A DNA stretch of 25,110 nt, taken from a virus. The position numbers and the translations under genes are program-made. The number at the start of each line of letters is the position of its first letter. The first letter of the stretch is position 1. The DNA lies in IMG/VR virus record IMGVR_UViG_3300010391_000857, positions 1 to 25,110 of that record; one strand, 5' to 3'. The notes below the pieces were generated by a model. It was not told where the DNA came from. It did no database searches and was given only the letters and a program-made list of their open reading frames with translations. Below, in pieces: positions 1 to 6,350 of this stretch.

Positions 1-455
1 CCCTGCGGGCCGGTCGGGCCGGTAGGCCCCGCGACACCGCTTGCACCTGACAAACCCTGGAAACCTTGCGGCCCAGTCGGGCCTTGTACACCAGGAATAC
101 CCTGTAAACCTTGTAGGCCGGGAAATCCCTGCGGGCCTTGTGGCCCGACTGTCAAGGTCGGCAACAGAGTCACGCTCAGGTCGTTATTGCCCGGCACGAT
201 GGTCACGGTGCGAGTATCGGTGCTCCATCCCACAGCGGGCGGCATCACCGTGATGACGTGCGTTCCGACCGGAATGCTTACGCTCATAGGCGTAACTTTG
301 CCCGTGTCCACGCCGTCGACGAGTACCGAGGCGCGGTCGGGAAATGAAGTGACTTTCAATGCACCGTCGCCCGACTGTGTTTCGACGAGCTTGGGAACCG
401 AAATGGCAAGCCCGATGAATAATGCAAGTGCAAGAATCACTGCCTTGATTTTCAT
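1..455 (-). CDS. Secreted PEGA-domain protein with collagen-like repeats (C-terminus cut off)
   Basis: I translated this frame by hand from ATG 455-453. It stays open to the left edge (about 151 codons). It begins [19 protein letters not shown], a positively charged start followed by a hydrophobic stretch, which looks like a signal peptide. Residues of about 30-100 resemble a PEGA domain: short beta strands with [13 protein letters not shown] and then [12 protein letters not shown]. From about residue 104 the chain turns into Gly-X-Y collagen repeats such as [19 protein letters not shown], which continue past the edge. A strong Shine-Dalgarno (AAGGAGAAAAC) precedes the ATG. PEGA domains are usually found in bacterial surface proteins, and collagen repeats form trimeric stalks in many phage fibres and bacterial exosporium proteins. 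The gene follows two glycosyltransferase genes. Its role is unknown: it could be a phage-encoded surface or fibre protein, or a host-altering cargo gene. Confidence is high that it is coding and moderate on the PEGA name. Confidence 0.85.
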   Translation of the reverse strand, partial: MKIKAVILALALFIGLAISVPKLVETQSGDGALKVTSFPDRASVLVDGVDTGKVTPMSVSIPVGTHVITVMPPAVGWSTDTRTVTIVPGNNDLSVTLLPTLTVGPQGPQGFPGLQGLQGIPGVQGPTGPQGFQGLSGASGVAGPTGPTGPQ

Positions 456-558
456 GTTTTCTCCTTAGAGTTTATGCGCCCCATATTGTCATTTCCCCTT
501 CAAACGGGTCATGCCAATCGGGTATTGCACTTTCAAAATCAACTGTCCGGCTTTACTT
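456..558 (-). other. Intergenic leader before the PEGA-collagen gene
   Basis: This 103-base gap lies between the glycosyltransferase stop and the PEGA-collagen start. It is one of the larger gaps in a very tightly packed operon. It ends in the AAGGAG ribosome binding site of the next gene. I see two tiny overlapping ATG-to-stop frames on the minus strand (MTRLKGK and MTIWGA, joined as ATGA), but nothing shows that they are translated. I found no convincing -35/-10 pair and no terminator hairpin. Confidence 0.4.
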
Positions 559-2193
559 TCACCAGTCACTGGGGTCGCCTTCTCTTCCATTAAGATGCAC
601 CCACTGCTGCGCCCCGCCTTCGGGGTAGTAAATCATAATCTTGTACGCATCCCACGAGGATTCAGAAACCGGAGAGTACATCACGGTCTCAATCATGTTC
701 TTGCGCCCGCGCGGGAAATGCTCGTTGAGCATCCGTCGGTAGAATTCCACGGTGCCTACGTTCGGCCACTGTGAATACTGGCGGGTCTTGACAAAGCGCG
801 CGCCGTAGTGCCAGCACTGGCCGTTCATCAGGTAGTTGTGTTCCGGGTGAATCTCAGCGTAGTAATACAGCCGCACCATGTTGGCTGCCCCGGATAACAG
901 GGTCGCGGCGATGGCGTCCCACTGTATCGGGGCGGGAAGGAAGACGGCGTCGTGCTCGATAAACAGCACGAGCGGGGTATGCACCTTTTCAATCGTGTGC
1001 CGGAGCATCTCCGCCTGCTGCGTGTGCTGGTCAAAAACGATGGGCAGGACGTTGTGCCAGTCGTGGTTGCACTTCCATAAAAGGCGCCGCTTGTATTCCT
1101 CGTACTGGCCGCGTCGATGCTCCATCGCCGGCCGGACGCCGTCGAACATCAGGATGATTTCGGCGCGGGGAAAGTGATGGCGCACGCTGGTAATCGTTTT
1201 CTCAATCATAGCGGTATCGGGGTGGGAGGGAATCGGGGAGGTGGGAATCAGAACAGTAATCATATCTTCGACTTCGCCGACGTGCGGCGGGACGCCGGAG
1301 ACGGTGCGGATGTCATCTTCGAGGTTGTAAACAAGCTCGCGCTTGTATTGTTGCCACCAGGAACTGCAGCGGGTCGCGTTCTCCGGCCAGCCGCGTACTA
1401 GGCCCGGCATCAGGCTGGGCAGCGTGCTCCAGTCCCCAATCACGGGGAACGGCAGCCCCGGCCCGAACACGTACTCCCAATAGCCTGCCGGATAGTCCGC
1501 AACCGGCGCTGTGGCGTCCACCACGGGCACACATCCGGCTTCTAGGGCCTCGGCGAAGCGGAAGCTATCTGGGCCGCAGGCACCGGAGGGGCAGGGCACA
1601 ACTTTGGCCGACACCATCCGTGCGTAGTACTCCGCGCACTCCAAGCCCTGCGTGAAGCCCGCCGTGCGATTCAAAAAGCCGTTGGGGAGCTGGGCCAGGG
1701 CATTCACACATTGCTCCCGGCGCGGATGAGAAATCTGCCCGCTGAAAAACCAGTCGAGGGGCCGTGGGGCGCTCCACGGATGCTGCGAAAGGAAGCCACG
1801 GGCTGAGGCATAGCCGTTCGGTAGGCGTCGATTGGCGAAATCGTGGCGGCCTGGTCGCGGCATCATGACGTACAGCCGCATGTTCGGGTGCCGGATTTGC
1901 TCGGCGGGAAAGACCCCGGCTTCATCTCCAACCAGAAGCAACACTACCCAGCGAAGGCGGGCGATGTCGGCGTTCAGCCGGTCGACGCAAGCGGCCTGCT
2001 TCATGCCGGGCAGCACTACTACAGCGCCCTCGGCGGCTGCCGGTAGCGCGGCGAAGCCTTCGCAGGAAATGAACTCGTGCGCCAGCACCGGCGACCAGAC
2101 CTTGCGGCTGAAAACATCTTCAATCAGCGCCGTGTCACCAATACCCACGGCTGGGGGTTTCAGGCAGATAACTCTGCCATACCACGTGAACAC
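559..2193 (-). CDS. Two-domain glycosyltransferase (exostosin-like GT-B half fused to a GT-A-like half)
   Basis: This is a 544-residue protein that probably transfers sugars from activated donors in the cytoplasm; acceptor unknown. The first half (about 1-300) ends with an exostosin/GT-B-like segment: EYYARMVSAKVVPCPSGACG, then FRFAEALEAGCVPVV at about 212-225, a typical nucleotide-sugar site. The second half starts at about residue 311 with MITVLIPTSPIPSH and looks like a family-2/GT-A fold: ITSVRHHFPRAEIILMFDG, then LFIEHDAVFLP near 410-420, where EHD may replace the metal-binding DxD. The start is GTG 2193-2191, chosen because AAGGAGG lies 10 bases upstream and because the frame reads sensibly from there. 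It overlaps the end of the GIY-YIG gene by 34 bases, so its ribosome binding site lies inside that gene. Next to another glycosyltransferase and fibre genes, it may decorate virion proteins or host surface sugars. Family assignment is by eye. Confidence 0.8.
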   Translation of the reverse strand: MFTWYGRVICLKPPAVGIGDTALIEDVFSRKVWSPVLAHEFISCEGFAALPAAAEGAVVVLPGMKQAACVDRLNADIARLRWVVLLLVGDEAGVFPAEQIRHPNMRLYVMMPRPGRHDFANRRLPNGYASARGFLSQHPWSAPRPLDWFFSGQISHPRREQCVNALAQLPNGFLNRTAGFTQGLECAEYYARMVSAKVVPCPSGACGPDSFRFAEALEAGCVPVVDATAPVADYPAGYWEYVFGPGLPFPVIGDWSTLPSLMPGLVRGWPENATRCSSWWQQYKRELVYNLEDDIRTVSGVPPHVGEVEDMITVLIPTSPIPSHPDTAMIEKTITSVRHHFPRAEIILMFDGVRPAMEHRRGQYEEYKRRLLWKCNHDWHNVLPIVFDQHTQQAEMLRHTIEKVHTPLVLFIEHDAVFLPAPIQWDAIAATLLSGAANMVRLYYYAEIHPEHNYLMNGQCWHYGARFVKTRQYSQWPNVGTVEFYRRMLNEHFPRGRKNMIETVMYSPVSESSWDAYKIMIYYPEGGAQQWVHLNGREGDPSDW

Positions 2194-2870
2194 GCACCGA
2201 GGGCCTCCTTTCGTTTAGCCAGCGCTTGTCTGATTAACGGGGCCATTTTCTGCCGCGTTTCTATGGAATGAGGCTTTCCTGGCTTTCCTCTTCTCCCTAG
2301 CGCCAACGCCGCCCTATGTGCGCTGGCCTTTTCGCTCGTCTTGTGCGACATACTGAGACGCGCCTTAGATTCCTCTGACATAGGCCCGCGTTTTCGGCCT
2401 TTCAATACAGAGGGCAGACCCTTGCGCAATCTCAGCCGAGCAGCAAAATCCGGACGCTTCTTACCTGTGTTGCTAATACTTATTCTTCGTCGCGTTTCAT
2501 CAGAATGTTGCCTGGCTCTATTCTGTGCAGCAACGGCCAAACGCACATGTTGCCCCACTATATGTCCAGGCGAACCATCTCCACCATCAGAAAGGTTATA
2601 CCCGCCCGCCCTTGTTTTGAACGCACGAATCAATCCGACCTCATAATAAGCAGCATCGGCGCGCGCGCCAACGATTACAAGCGGTTTGACACTGAACGCC
2701 TTCGCTCCGTATTTCCTAATGGCATTATTAAGTCGTGGCCTATCACGAGAACCATCAAGGGCACTGTAAACAAGACCGCGCCAGTATTTGGCCAGCTTTT
2801 GTGATGTTTGTCCTATATACAAAGCTCCGGTCACGGTGTTCGAGACTACATAAACGGTGTATACCCTCAT
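2160..2870 (-). CDS. GIY-YIG endonuclease with NUMOD3-type DNA-binding repeats
   Basis: This 236-residue protein resembles free-standing homing endonucleases. The N-terminal GIY-YIG core shows VYTVYVVSNTVTGALYIGQT, and YEVGLIRAF carries the likely metal-binding Glu. The C-terminal half holds basic NUMOD3-like repeats (HSDETRRRISISNTGKKRP, MSEESKARLSMSHKTSEKA and HSIETRQKM), which contact DNA in this family. Where the family normally has an Arg before Trp in the first helix, this copy reads LAKYWRG, so the catalytic Arg seems to be replaced by Tyr and the enzyme may be weak or inactive. The ATG overlaps the previous glycosyltransferase stop as ATGA. The 3' end runs into the next glycosyltransferase gene and supplies its ribosome binding site. 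This placement between two cooperating genes without breaking either fits a mobile endonuclease gene. Confidence 0.88.
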   Translation of the reverse strand: MRVYTVYVVSNTVTGALYIGQTSQKLAKYWRGLVYSALDGSRDRPRLNNAIRKYGAKAFSVKPLVIVGARADAAYYEVGLIRAFKTRAGGYNLSDGGDGSPGHIVGQHVRLAVAAQNRARQHSDETRRRISISNTGKKRPDFAARLRLRKGLPSVLKGRKRGPMSEESKARLSMSHKTSEKASAHRAALALGRRGKPGKPHSIETRQKMAPLIRQALAKRKEALGACSRGMAELSA

Positions 2871-3844
2871 TTTAGCTCCACCGTTTCCAAGATTGTTCTC
2901 ACCCGCTGAGTATAGGCGTGGTAGGTACGCACATGCGCCGTCGCGGTGCGCTGCATCGCAATCCGTTCGGCATCGTGCGCCAGGTAGTAGTCGATTGTTT
3001 CTTTCAGGTCATTTAAGTCCTGGGGATTATACTCAGCAAGGCCGGGGATTTCCAGACCCTCAACGCGGGGGTGAATCAAGAAGCCGCCGCGCCCGATTGT
3101 TTCTGGGACTCTATCCGACCAGTAGCGCGGTGCCCCGGCGAAGCACGAGTCACCGACAACCACTTTGGCCGAGGCGTAGACGTCGTTCAGCTCCTTCTCC
3201 CGGACGGTCGCGCCCCCGTTGATTTTTCGCGGCCCGCCGCAGTCTCCCCCGCCGAAGTGTCCGTACCGCGCACCGTAGGTATTCGCCAGCCAGTCCACTA
3301 GCGTAGCACGGAATGGATACTCCGGGTGATACCCTCGCGCGCCGACGAAGATGACATCAAAGGCGTATTCGGGACGGGGCGTGCCGTCGTAGCAGCCGCG
3401 CTCGACCACGGCCGGCGGAAGCCAAATGTGATTGACGCCGCGCGCCCGGAAGCCTTCTTCATTTCCGCCGTCGGCGGTGAACACGTAATCTGTCCGCCAA
3501 AGGGCGTGCTGGCCGATGCGGGACTCCCGCTTGTCCAAGACCTCCAGGCCCCAGAAACGGTCGAGGTGGAAGCTGGCAAGCACCGTCCCCTGCTCCCGCA
3601 GGGCGGCGAACACGGCGTCCGTGCCCGGCTGAACACTGTTGTGGGTATGGATATAAAGCAGAAGGCTTGGGCGTTCCGCCCGACAGACGCCGATGATGTG
3701 CGCGGGGTCGGTACTCCCCTCCTGGAACTTCAGAACACGGCAGCCGATGTGCTCGAACGACCACGCGAGCTCCGACTCCGTAGAGAAGGTCGGGACAAGA
3801 TTTCCCCAAATCGCGACCGTGCGCGGTACAAAGTCCGGCGTCAT
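2867..3844 (-). CDS. Glycosyltransferase, CgeB-like / GT-B fold
   Basis: This 325-residue protein is probably a cytoplasmic sugar transferase. The N-terminal Rossmann-like half contains VAIWGNLVPTFSTESELAWSF and LLLYIHTHNSVQPG. The middle has DYVFTADGGNEEGFRARGVN followed by IWLPPAV, and the C-terminal half has the typical donor-binding layout NDVYASAKVVVGDSC, then RVPETIGRGGFLIHPRVEGL. This matches glycosyltransferases of the CgeB/glyco_trans_1_2 type; donor and acceptor cannot be read from sequence. The ATG at 3844 has AGGAG nine bases upstream. The stop overlaps the start of the GIY-YIG gene (ATGA), so the two are likely translationally coupled. It is the first non-structural gene after the fibre block and together with the two-domain transferase forms a small glycosylation cassette. 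Confidence 0.82.
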   Translation of the reverse strand: MTPDFVPRTVAIWGNLVPTFSTESELAWSFEHIGCRVLKFQEGSTDPAHIIGVCRAERPSLLLYIHTHNSVQPGTDAVFAALREQGTVLASFHLDRFWGLEVLDKRESRIGQHALWRTDYVFTADGGNEEGFRARGVNHIWLPPAVVERGCYDGTPRPEYAFDVIFVGARGYHPEYPFRATLVDWLANTYGARYGHFGGGDCGGPRKINGGATVREKELNDVYASAKVVVGDSCFAGAPRYWSDRVPETIGRGGFLIHPRVEGLEIPGLAEYNPQDLNDLKETIDYYLAHDAERIAMQRTATAHVRTYHAYTQRVRTILETVELK

Positions 3845-3855
3845 ATTTCTCCTAC

Positions 3856-3874
3856 TTTACCACAGGATGGCATC
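3856..3874 (-). repeat. Copy B of a 19-base repeat after a structural gene
   Basis: On the minus strand this reads GATGCCATCCTGTGGTAAA. It matches 17 of 19 bases of the copy at 6038-6056. Both copies lie just downstream of a structural gene stop and just upstream of an accessory gene start. The surrounding 65-base gap (3845-3909) also holds an imperfect CCCGGCC/GGCGGG hairpin without a T-run and the AGGAG site of the glycosyltransferase gene. Confidence 0.55.
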
Positions 3875-3909
3875 GGCGTCCCGCCAACATGGCCGGGCGG
3901 TTCCGCGCC

Positions 3910-5316
3910 TTACGACAGTTTTTCCAAAACAAGGCGGATGGCGTACTGCATCGTCGCCGCAGGGTCGCTCGCGTAGCCTGTTGTCGCGTACTGAACGGCC
4001 ACGCCTGTCTTTGCGCTGATAATGGCTGTAGCTTGGCGAAGCGTGGTCAATATGTTCCCGGCGTCCGTCGGCGTCAGCGTCAGCGACTGCGCCGTGTTGT
4101 TATCAGGGTCAGTCCAAGTGATGACAATGCTTGGCAGCGTAGAGGACGTACCAGCAACCGTGGTCACGACGATATAGCCAGCCACACGGAAGCTCCCGGA
4201 AGCGCCGGGGGTAACAAGCGTTGTTGCCCCAATGTTCGCTGTTTGTGCGGTCGCGTTAGCCACGACATACCCGGAGAGGTCGGTCACCGCAGGCTGGGCA
4301 GCTAGCGGTGTGCCGTCGGTGCCTAGCTCCGTCAGAAACTGGGTCGCTACCGCTGCCTTAGATTTCATTCCGCCTAGCGTAGTCGTGCTCGGATTCGGCA
4401 GCACGCCAAAGACCTGATAGTTTGCGCCATCTGAAACGATAAGCACGTGCCCGTTCTTCTGCAACACCAGCGTTGCCGCGCCGTTGATGGTGCTGGTCGT
4501 CGGCGTGATTGTAACCACACCAGCGTTCTTGTTCTGAACAAACACGAACCAGCCTGCGAGGAACGCGCTTGCGGCCCCGGCCTGCGGCAGCGTAACCGCC
4601 ACTGGGCTAGCGTTATCGATGGTAAGCAGCTTGCCACGGTCGCCATTGAGTACCGTATAGGAGGTGCCGGTTTGAGCATTGACTGGATGCTGCAACGCTC
4701 CCGCCGATACTGGACTGCCCACTTCATAGACCGTGTTCACGCCGTCGCAGTAGAGGAAATGCGGCACGCCGGTGTCCGTGACCGTCACCGTGGTCGCACC
4801 CGTCCCGGCTTTGAAAATCAGATTGAATCCGCCCGTAGTGTTATTGACCACGAGATAGATGCGCTTGTTCGCGGGCAGCGTAATGGTGTTTGCCCCGCCG
4901 AGAGCTCCGGTGAAGAGGAAGAAGATGTTGGCCAGGGCGTCCGCCTGCACCAGCGTGTGCGTGGTGCCGGTAAGGGCGACGGAAATACTGTCATTCATCG
5001 CCTCATCGAGCTTGTCGAAGGCGGAATTGGCTGTAACTTCTTTAGAATTTTGTGAAGCTGCGATGTGACTAATGCAGTTATGTTACGCGCCTTTCGGCGG
5101 GGCAGGTCGTCTCCGCCGGCCTCTTGCGGTTCAATTCCCGCAAGCTCGGACTATCGCATCACCCCGAAGGGCGTTCGCTCGCTTAGTCTCTCACGGTGCC
5201 TTCCGGCTTCCGCCTTGTTCCCGTCGCAGGGTTCAAGTCAATCAGAGCGAATTTGCAACACATATCTTTCGATACGGTGTCCCCGTTTAGTTGAGGAGAT
5301 TTGGTGTTGAACTCAT
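3910..5316 (-). CDS. Tail fibre protein, gene split by a group I intron (join of 5316-5294 and 5074-3910)
   Basis: Exon 1 is 23 bases from ATG 5316-5314 to T5294. Exon 2 runs from C5074 to the TAA at 3912-3910. Joined, they give 395 residues starting MSSTPNLLISHIAASQNSKE, then VTANSAFDKLDEAMNDS. This N-terminus resembles a conserved fibre start seen in many tail proteins (NL-x-I-x-HI-x-x-SQ-x-x-KEVTAN). Exon 2 alone is open upstream to about 5083 but has no ATG or GTG before 4998, so a start at 4998 would cut this motif off. The body has beta modules (SYTVLNGDRGKLLTIDNA, ITPTTSTINGAATL, VSDGANYQVFG) shared with the fibre at 9377-10828. A linker TLGGMKSKAAVATQF follows, and the last 130 or so residues form a beta-rich tip ending RLVLEKLS. 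A likely ribosome binding site (AAAGGAAAAC) lies before the ATG, which overlaps the stop of the upstream GIY-YIG gene (ATGA). Probable role: adsorption fibre or tail-tip accessory. Confidence 0.85.
5075..5293 (-). ncRNA. Group I self-splicing intron (ORF-less, about 219 nt)
   Basis: The minus strand folds by hand into a group I core. P1: exon UCCU (5297-5294) with GGGA (5283-5280), giving the U-G pair at the 5' splice site. P2: 5280-5258 closed by a GAAA loop. P3: TTCGCTC 5251-5245 with GAGCGAA 5180-5174. P4: CTTG 5237-5234 with CAAG 5217-5214. P5: CCC/GGG (5231-5229, 5222-5220) with AA joiners on both sides. P6/P6a: CGG/CCG and GCC-GGAA-GGC (5212-5194). P7: GACTA 5188-5184 with TAGTC 5153-5149. 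P8: CGCCC-TTCG-GGGTG 5173-5160. P9: CTTGCGG/CCGCAAG 5144-5123. A further GGCGG/CCGCC hairpin lies at 5117-5096. The intron ends in G5075. The ends restore the fibre reading frame exactly, while the unspliced RNA stops after nine codons. The subgroup is not assigned; the small size and simple P9 suggest an IC-like intron. Confidence 0.9.
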
Positions 5317-6029
5317 TTGTTTTCCTTTCGGCGCAGCCAGGCTGCTCTCACCGCTGCGCTCAGTTTTGCCCTTTGTTCGGGGGTCAAACTCTTGTGCTTC
5401 TTTCCAAACTTTCTACGACGTTCTTCCGGTGTCAAGGCAACGGCCTGTGCCTGCTTCGTTTCAGATATACGTCTGCGTGTTTCTTCCGAGTGACGCTTGC
5501 CGTAAAAGGGGTTCTTCTCGCCTACAAGCAGACTATGCGCCGCGCTTTGTTTAGCGCGCGCGGAAACTGTATGTTTACGCCCAAGCATAGGATGAATCTT
5601 CCACCAGCGGCACGCTTTTCGACCCTCGCTATACGCCCGTCGCATTGCCTCACTTTGCTTCGCACATGTTTCTGAAGAAGCCTTTACTCCTCTTCTCTTT
5701 GCCGCCATCCGCGCTAGGCTCTCTGGCGGTAATGCCCCACCATCCCCGCCTGGTGTCATATTGTAACCAGCGGTCTGTTCTATCAAGCGGTAAAGCGCAA
5801 TGGCGAAAACTTCAGCCGCAAACATTTCTTGTTCTGTAACAAAGCCATCTGCAACAGTCTCAAGTGTGAATGCCGCCGCGCCATACTTTCGAATAGCGTG
5901 GGCTATTCCAACTTGGACACCACGTACTGCGGCGTCTCGATGTCCCTTCCAGCGCTTCGCAAGCGTACCGCTTGTAGCCCCGACGTACCACTTCCCGTTG
6001 ACCGTGTTCCGAATTAGATAGACTTGCAC
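5313..6029 (-). CDS. GIY-YIG homing-type endonuclease with NUMOD3 repeats
   Basis: This 238-residue protein shows a well-formed GIY-YIG core: VYLIRNTVNGKWYVGATSG, with Arg26 in LAKRWKGH and an acidic residue in TEQEMFAAEVF. The C-terminal half is basic with NUMOD3-like repeats (HPMLGRKHTVSARAKQS, NPFYGKRHSEETRRRISETK), which bind DNA in homing endonucleases. The start is GTG 6029-6027; no better ATG lies in frame and the ribosome binding site is weak. The stop overlaps the ATG of the intron-split fibre gene (AAATGA). The gene is therefore outside the intron but directly upstream of it. Free-standing endonucleases beside an ORF-less intron are known to promote spread of the intron, so this is the obvious candidate partner. 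It shares architecture, but not close sequence, with the GIY-YIG protein at 2160-2870. Confidence 0.9.
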   Translation of the reverse strand: MQVYLIRNTVNGKWYVGATSGTLAKRWKGHRDAAVRGVQVGIAHAIRKYGAAAFTLETVADGFVTEQEMFAAEVFAIALYRLIEQTAGYNMTPGGDGGALPPESLARMAAKRRGVKASSETCAKQSEAMRRAYSEGRKACRWWKIHPMLGRKHTVSARAKQSAAHSLLVGEKNPFYGKRHSEETRRRISETKQAQAVALTPEERRRKFGKKHKSLTPEQRAKLSAAVRAAWLRRKENK

Positions 6030-6037
6030 GGCAACAT

Positions 6038-6056
6038 TCTACCACAAGATGGCATC
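6038..6056 (-). repeat. Copy A of a 19-base repeat after a structural gene
   Basis: On the minus strand this reads GATGCCATCTTGTGGTAGA. It differs from the copy at 3856-3874 at two bases. In the frame GAT-GCC-ATC-YTG-TGG-TAR both differences are silent (TTG/CTG Leu and TAG/TAA stop), so both read DAILW-stop. It overlaps the stop codon of the 97-residue gene and ends 9 bases before the GIY-YIG start. Confidence 0.55.
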
Positions 6057-6348
6057 AATACGGATACACTTGTCCAGGCCCGCCGCTGTTGCCGCCGGTC
6101 GGAAAAAGCTGTCCTGCAAACGGTGTCGAGAGTGACAAATCCCAATAATCTCGAATCATGACAAAGACGTTCTTCAACCACGGAATGCCACGATAGCCGT
6201 TGATGGCAACCAGCGTTCCGCCGAGAGTAACACTATATCCGGCCCCGACCACTGTCCCTACAATAGCAATAGAAATGCCCGCAGGAACCACGCCCATTAC
6301 TGCTGCGCCGCCGTCGCCGTCACCGTAACCTTTTGCTGTAGTTGGCAT
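6055..6348 (-). CDS. Small Gly-rich structural protein of the fibre block
   Basis: This is a 97-residue protein I do not recognise as a named family. It begins MPTTAKGYGDGDGGAAVMG and contains beta-prone stretches (ISIAIVGTVVGAGYSVTLGG), then a more aromatic part (IPWLKNVFVMIRDYWDLSL), and it ends GGPGQVYPY. The composition is like other small phage tail-tip or fibre-associated proteins. The ATG lies three bases after the preceding gene's TAA (TAACAATG), with only a weak AGG upstream, so it is probably translated by coupling. Its position as the last gene after the three paralogues, and before the endonuclease and second fibre, suggests a tail-tip accessory. Another frame past its end reads DAILW-stop; I kept the annotated frame because its C-terminus looks natural. 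Confidence 0.65.
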   Translation of the reverse strand: MPTTAKGYGDGDGGAAVMGVVPAGISIAIVGTVVGAGYSVTLGGTLVAINGYRGIPWLKNVFVMIRDYWDLSLSTPFAGQLFPTGGNSGGPGQVYPY

Positions 6349-6350
6349 TG

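Noticed and set aside
41-468. Plus-strand open frames opposite the PEGA-collagen gene
   Set aside because: They are shadows of the GC-rich collagen and PEGA coding sequence; they lack ribosome binding sites and family features.
5313-6057. The GIY-YIG gene lying inside the intron, with an exon beginning at the ATG near 6054
   Set aside because: A better exon 1 (MSSTPNLL, 5316-5294) lies downstream of the GIY-YIG gene with its own ribosome binding site, a P1 pairing and an exact frame; the intron is therefore ORF-less.
6055-6120. A frameshift extending the 97-residue protein to end in DAILW
   Set aside because: The frame offset differs from that at the second repeat copy, and GGPGQVYPY looks like a natural C-terminus; no slippery site is seen.
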